DNA of 64,000 nt from Guadua angustifolia (taxonomy: Eukaryota > Streptophyta > Magnoliopsida > Poales > Poaceae), in contig CM070502.1 in assembly GCA_036346375.1 (NCBI GenBank), positions 15,662,924 to 15,726,923 of the forward strand. The letters run 5' to 3'. Below are positions 34,750 through 47,153 of this stretch, piece after piece (the stretch's first letter is position 1; every line of letters starts with the position of its first letter). Below the pieces are notes generated by a model. It ran no database searches and was not told the origin of the DNA. It saw nothing but the letters and a program-made list of their open reading frames with translations. A program made the translations under genes and the position numbers.

Positions 34750-37700
34750 ATGGGTGACCCGAGAGGTGGAGACTGGCGGGAGGAGGAGGCGCCGGCCGGA
34801 GGCGGGGCCGACCACCTGGTGGTCATGGTCCACGGGATCGTCGGGAGGTACGGGCTACTAAGCTTGCAGGGCTCCTGGTGCGATCTAACTAGTTTCTATG
34901 TTTTATCTCGTAATTTTGGCTGCCTAATTGCTTCGAGTTGGTTCTTAATTGCTCCGTGATAATACTAGTAGTAATAATGCGTACAGTTTTTCGTGGGGAG
35001 ATCTTTCGGTTGGTTTTGTCAACTCTGGGGATTTCTGATTGGTTCGATCGTTATCTGAATTTGGTGTTTATTTTTCGAATTATGTTTAGGGAAAGGATGG
35101 GGAAACAGTAACACAGCATCGGACTATCAGTGATGAGCACAAGCGAACTGGAAATTTATATTAATTTTTAAAATAAAAAATGAAATAATTTGATGATTTA
35201 ATTATCCTCATATCAAACTGAATTGAGATGGGAGTATCTGTATCTCTCCTACACGCTACGTGATTCATACAGATTGAGCAGGTTTGGCATTTCCAACGAA
35301 GCACGCAAAACTAGACCCATACCGATGAATTCAGAGTACCTGACTAGCTGTGTGTAACGCGGTTTTATATATTTTTTTTCTCTCGATGCATTCACACATA
35401 TACGTTGAGGCTACGTGTTAGCGAGCTTTTGCTACTTTGGTGGTTTTTGAGCTAGCATTAGGATTGTTTCTTCTTTCTTCCCCTGCATTTATCTGTCTCT
35501 CTTTATTTGTACAGCGCGGCAGATTGGCAGTTTGGAGCTGAGCAATTTGATAAGCTGCTCCCAGACAAAGTCATAGCTCATTGTAAGCTCTACTCATTCG
35601 CTTGTGTGCTCATGGCTTATCTTAATGGTTGTTTACTGGGCTATTGTATTAGCAAGCTTCCTGTAATACGCTGACCCGTTAACATGAAGGCTCATGTGGA
35701 GTGGTAGTGGGATTAGTCACATATTGTTTGTCTAAAGTGAGTTGTTGTAGCATATAATTACTATTGGGTAGTCCTATGTTGGTTTTCTAAAGTGAGTTGC
35801 AGTAGCATATAACGCTTGTTGAGTCCAAACATAGCATATTTACACAAGCAAAAGACAAAAGCATAAGCAGGGTGCTATACATACGTGGGTTTGCCCCACT
35901 GTGGGCTAGGACACTGAGCGAAATTCGAGTTAGGGTGTTACACTTCCAGTTACTGTACATTCACTAAGACTAATATTCCATCTTGGCATACCACAGATAC
36001 CAATCCTTGTTGCCTATTGTTGATGTATTTGGATGGTTAGTGTGCCAGCCTTTACCATCAAGGTGCTGGGTTCAAGCCCTACTATTAAAAAAACAGTTTC
36101 TTTTTGCTGCCATCACCTTTTCTTTTGCAATTTTTATTATCGTGTGCTGTTGATACAGATGATTAGCTTATTCTAGCCAGTCGTGCACTAGAAGTGATAA
36201 AGAAAGAAATGAACTTTTCCTCACCTTCCATGTGTTGGAAAATTGCAATCTTCTTTCCTTGTAGAAATACTTCTATAGACATTGCAAATTGTTATGAACT
36301 TATGATGCAAAAGGGAGCATTGTTGCAGATGATTGTGCTGCTGTCCATATGTACAGCACACATTGAAATTAAAAATTCTATCTTTCAGATAAATATGGTA
36401 TTTTTTTCTCTTTGTATTTCCATTATTACATTAATATCATATGGAATATCTTGTTTTGCATAACATAGAAGAAAATCTTTCTAGGTTATAACCATTTCCT
36501 TTTTGTTACTTCAATGATATTATAATTCTGTAGGTAGTAACTGCAACATGCACAAGCTAACTTTAGATGGCATTGATGTGATGGGTGAAAGGTTGGCACA
36601 AGAGGTTAGTTTTTCACTGTGCATCTTGCTTATTTGCTGAGTATGTATGCCTTTTTCTGCGCTTTATGTCTTCATTCCCCAAATCAATGACAAAATCTGG
36701 CAAGGTAGGTTATTGAAGAAATCAACAGAAGACCACAGATCAAAAAGATATCTTTTGTTGCACATTCTGTTGGAGGATTGGTTGCAAGATATGCTATTGG
36801 AAGACTTTATAAACCACCTAGGAGAACATTGCAAGGTGATCCTCAAAGTTTGAGTGACAACGACAGAGGTACTATACATGGGCTTGAGGCAGTGAATTTC
36901 ATAACTGTTGCGACACCACATCTTGGTTCCAGAGGAAACAAGCAGGTAATTAGTTACTTGTTTTATCATACGTTATTGCATTCAGAAATGGAGAGGTCAT
37001 ATAATATCAGTATAGATTGAAGATATGTGTGCTTGATTCCCTCAAATAAGAACTAACTTGCTTGAGTGATTTTGATAATATAATAGTTTGGCCTGAATGT
37101 TTGGTGGAAGCGTTTTTGTACTTGTGTTAACATGAATGCTTCAGGCACTTGTACATTTCTTTCAAACAACCAAGTATGGACTAGTCAGTACTCACTAGTT
37201 TTGCTAAGTTTTGTTTCTTTGGTTGTTCTGAAGACAAGGTGATTACACTGTTTACTTGGTTGTTTTGATGCCAAGATCAGCTACTGCTATCAGCAGGGAA
37301 AAGCTTTTTTCTAGATACTTAAGGCTTAGGTTAATTTATGTTCAGTTGGCTAATTGGTTGGGAACTTCTTTGTTTGATCTGAAATTTCATTTTTATTTAA
37401 ACCAATATGCAGGTTCCTTTCCTCTTTGGAGTTACTGTGATAGAAAATTTTGCCTGCTGCATCATTCACTTCATATTTGGAAAAACTGGCAAGCACCTAT
37501 TTCTTACTGACAATGACGATGGAAAGCCTCCATTGTTGCAGCGCATGGTGGACGATTGGGGGGACCTACAGTTCATGTATGTTTTTCTTCACCAACTGCA
37601 TTTTGTGCTTGGATTGTGAAGTCTTCTTGTACTTTTCATGCTTACTGATTCCTCGCTGTAGGTCTGCTTTGCAAGCGTTTAAGCGAAGAGTTGCATACTC

Positions 37701-40629
37701 CAATGTTGGTCATGATCGTATCCTTACTTTACTCCTAAAATATGCATGTAATAATAAAAAAAATTTAAAGTTTTTTTTCCATAACTGAATGTTGATTAAG
37801 ATATTGTCGGGTGGAGGACATCATCCCTCAGGCGGAACACTGAACTACCCAAGGTAACTCTTTGGCCTTTTATATGTAAATTTTGTTGGTTTGGCCCATA
37901 GTTACCAGAAACGTGGTTTGTCCGAGTCGCGGTACAAGATTCGGATTGGCGGTTCACCACTTTTTCTTTCAATTTTTGCCGTGAACACGAATGTTCATAG
38001 TTGTCACGGCGGTCCGGCTAGGCGAGGCGAGGCCGGACTGCCTGGACGCCTAGGCGCCTAGGCACCCGCCTAGACGGTGATTAGACGATGAAAATAATAA
38101 ATAATATCTCATATGACATGAAATTAAGTCAAATATGAAGCAAAAGATGTGTAATCTTCAAAATAGGTCCATTTACCTTGCAAACTCACAGAATGGAATC
38201 CTTCAGGGTTCAGAAAGATCTACTGGTTTGGGCCTTTGGGGGTTTGCATGTATGGCACAAACAAGCGAGAGGAGGGAGGTGATCGGGGAAGGATGTAAGG
38301 GTGATCACGAGACATCACGATGAGCGATGACCCATAGTTGACTAATCTGCGTCTGATCGGACTCGAAATTGATCTTGATGATTCACTTAATCGGCATTAA
38401 AGCGAGAGGAAGGAGGGAACTCGAGGAAGAGTAATGCGCAAAGAGAGGAGCGAGAGGGGAGGAGGAGGGCGGGAGAAGCGAGAGGAAGGAAGAAGGATTG
38501 GCCGATCGGGAGCTGAGGGAGTTCTCACCGGAGGTCCTGAGTTGTGGCGCGGAGGCGATCCGACGGTGGAGGCGGAGCTACGGCGTCTTCTCTGGTCTTC
38601 TCTAGGGTTAGCCTCTGCGACGCTCTCTGGACTCTGGCTCAAGTCCCGCAGAGGCGCAGCGGCGACCGGAGATGGAGGCGATCCGGTGGTGGAGGCTGTT
38701 CAGTGGCAGTGGAGGCGGAGCTGCGGCGATTGCGCTCTAGCGGCGGAGGCGGAGCTGCGTGTCTCGGTTCTAGTCTCTACTGGTTTGGTCGCGTCTGCAG
38801 ACCCTTATCTTCTCAGCTCTCCTCATCTTCTCAGCTCTCCTCCTCAGGCGGCCGTCCAGAGCAAGCGCCACGACGCCCTAGTCGGCTGACTCGTCGCTCG
38901 GGCGCTGGCGGCGCCTAACTCGCTCGGTCGGCGGCCGCCCAGCGTCCCGCTCCCGCCGCCTGGACGACTAGGCGTCGCCTAGTCGACGCCTTGACAACTA
39001 TGCGAACGTTGAACTCTAAACCGGTTCAGGTTCGACGAATCTGTTTCGTGATTCGCGGAGGTTTACAGTGAATCCAATAACTATGGTTTGGCTTGTATTT
39101 CTGAACCTGTAGCATAATCTTTTCACTTATTTTACCATTTGTAATCTGCTTTGATTGTATTCTTGCAGTGGGTTGATTCAACAAGCAAGATTTACCCACA
39201 TGTTGTATATGAGGAACTATCCAAAGCAGAAACTCTTAACCAATATGCTGATGTTACCGCTGTGGACAACTGCACGCTGGAAGGTTTGTATTACAGTTTT
39301 GAGTAAACTTTTGATCCTTTCTAAAATTAAAGAGTAAACCATCGATGTTTGTGTTTGTATATCACTATTTTGTCACTCTTTTTTATTGACAAAATATGTA
39401 ATGCCAGTATATTATGGTAAGCTTATCATATTTTGGCAAATAAGCAGTGCTAAAAATCCCAATATAACATGGGAGCATGGACACTAGCATTCTACATTTC
39501 TACTGTCCCAAACTTTCTCCCCATTACTGTAACTTAATAGGCAGGGACGCTGAAATGTGGGACAGGCATCCTGCTTACTTTAGAAAATATGGTTTAGATT
39601 TTCCTACTTACGCAATTTAAAGTATTATTTTGCACATGTATAATGGAAGGGAGTTTGTGGGGATGCTCTTTTTAATGCATGCTGTTATTTCATAGTGGGA
39701 ATGAACTTCCTAGTTCCTGTTCGTTTCAAGAGAAGAAATGTCCACATGTATATCCAATCCCATTCTAAATAGACCTCAAGATGATTCATTTTTTACTTTT
39801 TGTTTTTTCTATTGATAAAATCGAAATAAACTATTGCTTTTTAGTTTGGCAAAACTCATTGGAATAGCCAGGACATGGTAGCTTGGCCTCAATTATCATG
39901 TTGTAGTTGTTTAACGTGCCATGCCATGCAATGCGATGTTGCCTGGGGTCCCTGATTACACAGCTTGTTGCCTGGGATGCTTGTGGTCCTACAATGTTCT
40001 GGTGTGAGATAAAGTCCGTAGGTATGGTTACAAACGAGACCATGTTCACGGACAGTTTTCTGACTAATCCAGATCAATCATTACCTGTCTGTTCACTGAC
40101 GTGGGTTATGGTGTTCCAACATTTTGATTCTTGTGGTTGGACTGTCATCATTTTCTAGTATTCTTCCATCATGAGTTCCCATAAATTGTCTGCTGGCAAG
40201 CTGTATTATAATTTGACAAGCTCTTAGTTCCTATGTCATATGTTATGTCCTTAAAGCAGAAGTGCACATGATGGGCTAACTTCTACTGAAATTTACAGAA
40301 CGGCTTTTAAGAGGACTTAAGCGTGTGTCATGGGAAAAGGTGGACGTTAGCTTCCACAACAGCAAAGTAAGATCTGCAGCACATAGTGTAATTCAGGTAT
40401 ACCTTTGGCTCTCAAATCCCATGCACTGATATCCAGTGGTAAAAATGCAGTTTGGTGTCATAAGCTCGTATTTATCATGCCAACAATTTAGTAACCTGTT
40501 AATGTTTGTCAACATATTGCTGAGGCTGAAGTGTTTATATGAATGAAATTTGGACAGGTAAAAGACCCCGTCATGCATAGCGAAGGTGCCGATGTCATAA
40601 AGCATATGATCGACCATTTCATTATTTAG
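34750..40629 (+). CDS. DUF676 (ROG1-like) putative serine esterase/lipase
   Basis: Ten exons: 34750-34847, 35515-35582, 36534-36604, 36709-36945, 37413-37576, 37662-37717, 37801-37853, 39169-39283, 40299-40396, 40558-40629 (343 codons plus stop). All junctions are GT-AG and in phase. The alpha/beta-hydrolase landmarks are LVVMVHGIVGS near the N-terminus (oxyanion region, H28-G29) and SFVAHSVGGLVARYAIG with nucleophile Ser99. VNFITVATPHLGSRGNK follows, and the C-terminal HDHIVGWRTSS region probably supplies catalytic residues. This is the plant DUF676 lipase-like family; the substrate is unknown. Intron 7 has grown by a 1-kb hAT insertion. A short upstream ORF (34551-34757) overlaps the start codon in another frame and could reduce translation. 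Confidence 0.9.
36020..36105 (+). mobile_element. Possible SINE fragment in the esterase intron 2
   Basis: GGATGGTTAGTGTGCC followed about 30 bases later by GGGTTCAAGCCC resembles pol III A and B boxes, and a short A-run follows at 36087-36093. No target duplication was identified, so this may be a decayed SINE or chance. Confidence 0.35.
37996..39002. mobile_element. Non-autonomous hAT element in esterase intron 7 (1.0 kb)
   Basis: Inverted ends CATAGTTGTCACGGCG and CGCCTTGACAACTATG are flanked by an 8-bp duplication with one mismatch (CGAATGTT 37988-37995, CGAACGTT 39003-39010). Subterminal GCCTAGGCGCCTAGG and GACTAGGCGTCGCCTAG arrays resemble those of the 4.2-kb hAT at 13555-17758, so this is probably a deletion derivative of that family. 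The GC-rich interior (38400-38940) has ORFs on both strands but no transposase motif. Confidence 0.87.
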
Positions 40630-41250
40630 TAAACAATCCTGATCTCTGGAAACAAGCTTGTTCCAGCACACATCAGTTGCTAACCGCTGAGTCTCCGAGC
40701 CTGGTGAGCACGTTTATGCCAGTCCCAGGTATGTGTTTGACAGATGGCATTTGAAAAACAAAGTGTCTCTGTCTCATATATCAAGGAGATATATGGAGGA
40801 GAGAAAAAATAATCGCCGTATGGCCTGTCTTTTCTTAGTTGTTTGTGATTTATGTTGTACGGTGTAACTGTAATATCAACCTTGTCATTGTAAATGTTCA
40901 TCATTGATTTATTTAGAAATGTTGATGCGGCAGTGCACGGGCACGGATATGTATAGATGTGAAAATTATTGGCAGGGATGCAACGGTACGTTTGAAATTT
41001 TACAAAACACGAGCATGTTTGTAACAGAACAATTTAAGATAAAGCATTGGAAACGTCGGCCTGTATAATATGACACTCTTGCAATGCCGTCTTTTTATTA
41101 AGGTGTGAAGGCAACGTTGTTGATTTGCAAACAAGAACTAATAAACCTGAATTTACGTACAAAAATAAACGAGTCTCGTTCATGAAATCACGTAGCCGGC
41201 CGTTAACTGCATTGGATAGGCACTTCCTCTATGACAGGCACTTAACATAA
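40630..41250. other. 3' flank of the esterase gene
   Basis: Presumed 3' UTR up to about 40920, then unassigned sequence. No element was recognised. Confidence 0.4.
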
Positions 41251-41545
41251 CACGAGACAGAGACCTTGGAAAACTTTGCCAATTTACACCTGGAAAAGAA
41301 AGGCTTAGACATTGCAAATTTCAAAATTCCAATATGAACCATAACACGAGACAGGGACTTACTTGGGAAACTTTGCCAAATTAGACATGGAAAAGGAAGA
41401 CTTCAAGACATTGCTAGTTTCGAAATTCCACTTTGAACCATAAAACGAGACACGGACTAACTTTGGAAACTTTGCCAAATTAGACCTGGAAAAGAAAGAC
41501 TTTAATACATTGCTAGTTTCAAATTTCCAAATGAACCATTCCAAT
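41251..41545. repeat. Minisatellite, three copies of about 97 bp
   Basis: Copies start near 41251, 41345 and 41444 with (c)ACGAGACAgg, and share AAACTTTGCCAAATTAGAC and GACATTGCTAGTTTC-type blocks. The units are 94-100 bp with about 80-85% similarity by eye. A 61-codon minus-strand frame inside simply reads the repeat. Confidence 0.85.
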
Positions 41546-42170
41546 ATGAATATGGGTGGCAGCTACTTGGCTTTGCAATATACTCCACCTTGGTGGCACA
41601 AGCGTCTATAGCAAGAGATGAGTTCAACACTTCAGCAGCTGAATGCTGGAATCAAACATTCAATAGCCTCTTGACATCACTGGAACTGAAGTGGCATAAC
41701 AAAATCAATCAGCCATTTACATGAACACGGTTTCTATGATAGCAAGTTGCAATATGTATTTTCATTGCCGGGCTCAGGCAAGCGTCGCGCAAGGCAACGT
41801 TTTCACACAATGAGTGCTAATAAAAATTAGGACCCATATTACAATGCCTATTCCAGCTCGCTAAATGGAGTACGGACTAACATCATGCCACTGCTAGCAG
41901 GGATGGCGACAATTTTTCCAGGACGATACAACAGGGTCACTGTACGAACTGTAAAACAGCGAGTAACTAGAGACTCGTCTTTTGTAGAAGATGGCCAATT
42001 CCAATCTTTATACCTACCAGGACAGCAGAACTCTGTGAGAAGAACTCAGTAGTACCAATGGCAAGCTCAACGGTGCTGCCCTGTCAAGCCACCTAGAGAA
42101 CCACTTCAGCGCCCCCATCTCCAGTGGTAGTAGTTATAATACGAAAAGGTGCGCAAAAACATGGAACATG
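41546..42170. other. 3' flank of the DeSI-like gene
   Basis: Sequence downstream of the minus-strand DeSI-like stop codon, presumably including its 3' UTR near 42170-41900. Nothing else was recognised. Confidence 0.4.
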
Positions 42171-44541
42171 TCAATGAAGATCTTTGGCTAGCTTTGGTGG
42201 CACATCTACAGGATGTATGTCAGTGGATGGTGCTGGCAACAGGTGCTTGTCCTCATCATCCTCATCGCTGTCCCCAATTATAGATGAAGATATTGAATTC
42301 AAATCATCATCTGGATCATATTTTAAGAGGAACCGATTAAGTGCAACTGATGGTTAATAACATCAATAAAAGTTAACAAATATTATAAGACTACATAATA
42401 TTTACACACCCTTCTTTTTTTATGGACCTTAAAAACTGATGGTAATATTATAGTTTTGCAATATGCATAAAATTTTCCTATAACTCAATTAATTACTAGT
42501 TACTACTGAGAGCTTAATTCTGTGAAAGTTACCAGAAGTGTACAGCATTTTTGAGATTGATATCAATAATTATTAAACTGAAAGGAGAATATACAAACAA
42601 AGTGGTGAAGAATTTTAACTAAGATGTAAGATAAAGAGTAAAACTTCCAACCTCCAAGGAATGACAAGGAAAAGGACTACATCATAGTTAACTAAAATGG
42701 TGAAAGCCCACCAGATTTACAGCTAAAATGGTCAGGGGTGCATTTTTTGCAAAGGGTGCAATTTGACAAGAAAGTCACACTCACAGGAAGAAACAACAGA
42801 GAAGGGTTTTTTGAAGGGCCAGAGAAGAAAAATTTAGGATGATACTGACCAGAAATTGGGCGAAGAGTTGGGACACGTCCGACAGGAGAAACCTGGACAC
42901 TTTCCGGTAGAAGACAGTCAAAAAATGAACCTAGAGTTTTGAGAAAAATAATGCAATCAGTTACCTCTGATTTTCACCAATTCAGGGATCAAAAACATAT
43001 GTCAGTGATACCTACCTACTCTGGCTAGCCGATTCACCCAGCCAGGGATGGGTTTTCCAGTCAAGTTCTCACAAACATCATCCGTGAAATGATTGCAGTT
43101 CTTTGAAATCAAATGATATGAGTTGCCATGATACTTCCCTGCAAGTTTTTCAATGAACGAGCGGAACTCTTCCTGAGACATGTCAGTTGTGCCTAGCCAC
43201 ACTGACCTTCTATAGACAAAGCCAGGGCAACTTTTTGATTCCACCTCAAACACACCACTGGATGGGAAATCATGGGCTCCAAATCCATATTCCATACCAT
43301 GAACTGCTCATTTGAGAGAGAAATTGCTAAAGAACTTGAATTCAAGATTTCGAAGATTAGCTAGATACTAAGATAGAAACCATGACATTCAGATTGAGAA
43401 AAAGCAAATATGATTAATAGCAAACATAAATGAAAATTTCAACACAACAGTGCTTGATTCAGCCAGGTGGTAGCAATGCATACAATCGAATAAAACTGTG
43501 GACCGGTCTAAGGTTCTTGAATTGAAGTGTTCGGCAAATCACACTGATGGTAGTTTTTATTTTTTGGATTTCCAAAGAATCTACGGACAATAATATTATA
43601 GACTCTTGACGATCAAAAGAGACCATTTTCTTTTGAGTAAATTTAACAAAACTACAAGTTTATTGTACAAATTATAAGAAAACTATAAGTTTTAGCTCAT
43701 ATTTCAAAAACCATAGATTTTAGGAGAACTTGTGTCACAAAACTACAGATTTTAGAATTGACTGTTTCTTGTAACAGGTCTGACAGTATGAGCCCATATG
43801 GTAGCGTCACTCACTACTATTTCCCGTTTCACTCACATGTGAGACTGCTATATGAGTCCATACTATCAGACTTGTTATAAGAAACGGTTAATTCCAAAAC
43901 ATTTAGTTTTGTGATACAAGTTATCGTAAAATCTGTAGTTCTGTAAAATAGAAGCTATAACCTATTGTTTTCTGATAATTTTACAAGAAATCTATAGTTT
44001 TATGAAACTTACTCTTTTCTTTTTCAAAATAGACATACGCCAAGACGGATGTCATGCACAATTCTCCTTCAAATTCTTGCCAAGACAAAACAATGTTACT
44101 TTACATCTGTTCCCCCGTCCCCCGTTATTTACTGGGCCATTGATCAGCCATGACAATACATTTTTGGAATTGCCCTACAATACTCAATATCCTACCACTG
44201 AAGTTACCAAAACATCAAAATTGCTCCTAAAACAGCAACAACGATAAAAAGAAAATCGTCCAAAAATGAAAAATCGGCATCATGCAACCAATTTTAATTG
44301 GAAAACGAAACAACTCTCATCTCTATTCAATCCATCATTTTAGCTATATCAACAGGCGCAGTATACCACAGGCATCGAAGGCTCCGCGAGAGAAAGAGGG
44401 AAGGGTGAGGAACGAATCGAGACCTTCGATTCCGGAGTGGAAGACGCCGAAGCCGAGCCAGTAGAGGTAATCGTTGACGGGCGTGAGGTCGTACACGTTG
44501 AGCAACACCGGCGTCACCGCGCTGTCGCTCCGGGAGTCCAT
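42171..44541 (-). CDS. DeSI-like protein (PPPDE cysteine peptidase)
   Basis: Four minus-strand exons: 44541-44424, 43303-43016, 42930-42850, 42346-42171 (220 codons plus stop); all GT-AG and in phase. The PPPDE domain covers about residues 10-145. VLLNVYDLTPVNDYLYWLGF leads to GVFHSGIE with the presumed catalytic His35. EYGFGAHDFPSSGVFEVES follows, and SKNCNHFTDDVC supplies Cys109. These are the two catalytic residues of the fold, and both are intact. The C-terminal tail is acidic (DSDEDDEDK) and probably flexible. The family includes deSUMOylating and deubiquitinating isopeptidases; activity of the plant DeSI-like group is not established from sequence. Intron 1 (1,120 bp) hosts a MITE. Confidence 0.9.
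43635..44014. mobile_element. Mutator-type MITE in DeSI intron 1 (380 bp)
   Basis: Long terminal inverted repeats of roughly 150-180 bp start GAGTAAATTTAACAAAACTA (left) and, reverse complemented, GAGTAAGTTTCATAAAACTA (right). A perfect 9-bp duplication TTTTCTTTT (43626-43634 and 44015-44023) flanks it. Nearly the whole element is two arms, so any read-through transcript would fold into a hairpin. Confidence 0.87.
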
Positions 44542-45962
44542 CTCCTCCCGCCGGCCAAGCCCACGAGCCTCCCTACAGATCTCGCAGCCCGCCCACCATC
44601 AATGGGCGGGGAATGGGATAGGGCTTGGTCGGGCGTGGATTCGTGGGGCGGGCGAGACGTCGAGACGCTGTGGTAATTGAAATCTTTTTCGATTTGATTT
44701 TTGATTAATTAATTAATTAAGGAATAAGGAATAGCCGTTTCTTTTGACCATGTGACGCTATCTTTATGGGATGTTGTCTAACGATTGGTGCGTGGGCGAA
44801 CCACCGTCTGGTACAATCCATACCGTTGGCTGCTCGTGATTAGCCGGAAAGTCAAGTAAATTAGGCTTGAGATTTTGTTTGGGAGGATTAAGTTTGAAGC
44901 ACTAACAACTTAGGTCCTGTTTCAAGCACAGAAAATCAATGAAAATTTTGGAGGAACTTTCCTTTTTCTGTAAATTTGTGCGATAATTACAAATATAAAC
45001 ACTATTCTATTTGTGTTTTCACTCCGTTGCCCAAAACTCCCCACAGAAATATATGCCAGACCTTTAGGAATGCGAAGTCGTGGTGGGTTAAAGATTACAT
45101 CTGTATGGGGCGGTATTAGCGGTGCTGGTATACTCCGGCACTCCAAAATTTTAAAAAATACTATAAAATCGTATATTTAATGGATAAAATTTGTTGATTG
45201 AATTAGTTTTAATTTCAGTGGTTTGTGATTTTTAAGATCTTAGAACTATTTATATTGTACTTTTAATAAATTTCAAATATATGTGATGAGTTTATATCTT
45301 ACAAAATTATTAAACAATACTATAAAGTTATACACACGAAATATACACCCTCAATCAAAAATTGTATACAATTGCCGCTGTGTGCATACAACCAGGGTAA
45401 AAAATTTCGGTGAATTTTGGCAAAATTTCGGATTTTGGGACAGGGCGAAATTTGAAATACCGGTTGAATTGGAAATTTTGAAAAAAATTGACTTTTGCTA
45501 CAGTAATTTCAGAAATTTTAGCGAAATTTCGGGTTTTGAAACCGGATTTTGATGTTTTAGGGCCAGATTTGACCGGAATTAGTCCACTAACCCTTAAGAA
45601 AGTCATCTTACATGAAAATTTGTTGAAAAACTAAATTTTTGAGATATTTTAAAATTTAGGTAGAAACACTGTCAGATTTTTATAAAATTTTACAAGCTTG
45701 ATAATGATCTTAAAAATTTATGGTACCATCTTTCGTAGTGTAGGATCATACAGAAAAAAATTCAAAATAATTTAACTTCATTTGTTATCTTTAAAAAACA
45801 AAAATAGAATGGACATAATTGGGACATTAAACTTGTTAGATTTTTCTAAATTTTCTCGAGTGTGATCATGATCTAAATTTTTACGACAGATTAATAATTT
45901 TCTCAGTACCATTCTATAAAATTTTCAAAAAATTTTAACTTTTTTGTTTGGTCAATCAAATC
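44542..45962. other. Upstream of the DeSI gene, then unclassified repeat-like DNA
   Basis: 44542-44760 is the presumed promoter and 5' UTR and includes a TTAATTAATTAATTAA run. From 45390 to 45560 the motif AAATTTCGG recurs at least five times in variants. 45560-45950 is AT-rich. No coding frame was recognised; this probably belongs to an older transposable element. Confidence 0.4.
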
Positions 45963-46294
45963 TGTCGACGATTCGGGAACGGGTCCCCCGCCGAGCTTAC
46001 TTGTTGAATGAGGGATCAACTTAAAGCCCCTTTTTCGCGAGGGTATAGCGTCCAAGGTCCTCTGAAACTGACGAACAAAGGCGACCAAGACGATCGCAAG
46101 GCACACGGGGTCGTTTTTATCTGGTTCAGGCCTCTCGCGGAGGAGATAACAGCCCTACGTCCAGTGGTTACACTAATATATCAGGGTGGTTACAAGTGCA
46201 GTGTACAAGTAAGAAGCTAGAACTAGCGGAGCGAGTCTAATGAGAAAGTAAGGGAATCCAACCCCATGCCTTTCGTGCGAGAAGGTATTTATAG
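45963..46294 (-). repeat. Truncated gypsy LTR fragment (minus orientation)
   Basis: On the minus strand it starts at a TATA box (CTATAAATAC, 46294-46285) and runs through a U5-like region (GCCTGAACCAGATAAAAACG) to an end GTCGACA at 45963. No primer site follows on the minus side, so it looks like the outer end of a 3' LTR. U3 is missing. Position and orientation fit the lost 3' LTR of the minus-strand gypsy element at 58351-64000, which is an inference. Confidence 0.6.
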
Positions 46295-47093
46295 GGGGTA
46301 TAAATAGACCCCTTTGGGGGCTTGGGGCAGATGTTGCTGGCTTGGTTGAGTGTTTGGGTGAGTTGTTGCATGTGTTGCACACTCCCATTTGAGTTTTGAG
46401 CTAAAGAGTGAGCACTAATTGCATGTGTTGCAATTAGGAGTGGTTTGAGAGCCTCTTGTGCATGTGTTGCACTTGAGAGAGGCCTAGGTGCATGTGTTGC
46501 ACTAGGTGATCACCGGGGCGCATGTGTTGTGCTCGGTGAAGTTCAAGCAAGGGCGGCTTATTACTCTTGGAGGTTGCCGACTCCTAGGCAGCGTGGCGTC
46601 ATCTTGAGAGCTCTCAAGGTTGTGAAAGCCCGTGAAGTTTGTGAAGGTTCGGGTTGAGCCTCGCGAAAGCGTGAAAACCACGACTAGTGAATCGGCGGGT
46701 GCTCGAGTGCGAGCCGGTCAAGGGTTTGGGCTTGCCTCAAGCGTGGACTAGGGGAGACCAAGCAAGTCTCCGAACACCACGGAAAAATATCGGTTGTCTC
46801 TTGTCTCATTTATATTCAAGCATTTTAATTATTGTATATTGATCAATTGCTTGAATGTATTAGAATTGCTTAGTATTAATTGATTGTTCAATTTAGCAAT
46901 TCTAGTGTAGAGACATAATTTAGTTAGTGCACTAGTGAGTCTAGTTAATTGTCAAAACCTAGATTATCGCTTCCGCATATATATCTTTAATTAAGTTTTG
47001 ACATAAGGGGTTGATTAGAGCGAATTGAATTAGTGAGCAATTAATTTTATAAACGCCTATTCACCCCCCTCTAGGCGCATCCTCGATCCTACA
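46295..47093 (+). repeat. Sirevirus 5' LTR, 3'-terminal 0.8 kb only
   Basis: Matches 57548-58350 almost base for base, starting exactly at the TATA box (GGGGTATAAATAGACCCC) and ending GATCCTACA. The upstream 2.6 kb of the LTR is missing. Confidence 0.9.
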
Positions 47094-47095
47094 AG

Positions 47096-47112
47096 TGGTA
47101 TCAGAGCCACGG
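47096..47112 (+). promoter_or_regulatory. Primer binding site
   Basis: TGGTATCAGAGCCACGG, complementary to initiator Met-tRNA, lies two bases after the LTR end. Confidence 0.93.
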
Positions 47113-47153
47113 TCACTCTCATTTTAGGCTTAACCGTCTAGAGAGTAAAAAGG

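Noticed and set aside
36020..36105. A genuine tRNA gene in the esterase intron
   Set aside because: Only A/B-box-like strings are present; the cloverleaf arms do not pair, so at most a SINE fragment.
38434..38918. ORFs inside the intron-7 hAT element
   Set aside because: Glycine/arginine-rich frames in repetitive GGCGGAG sequence; not a transposase and not joined to the host gene.
46445..46657. 70-codon cysteine-rich ORF in the 5' LTR
   Set aside because: Its regular C/V/A pattern is just the CATGTGTTG repeat being translated; it also lies in the LTR leader.
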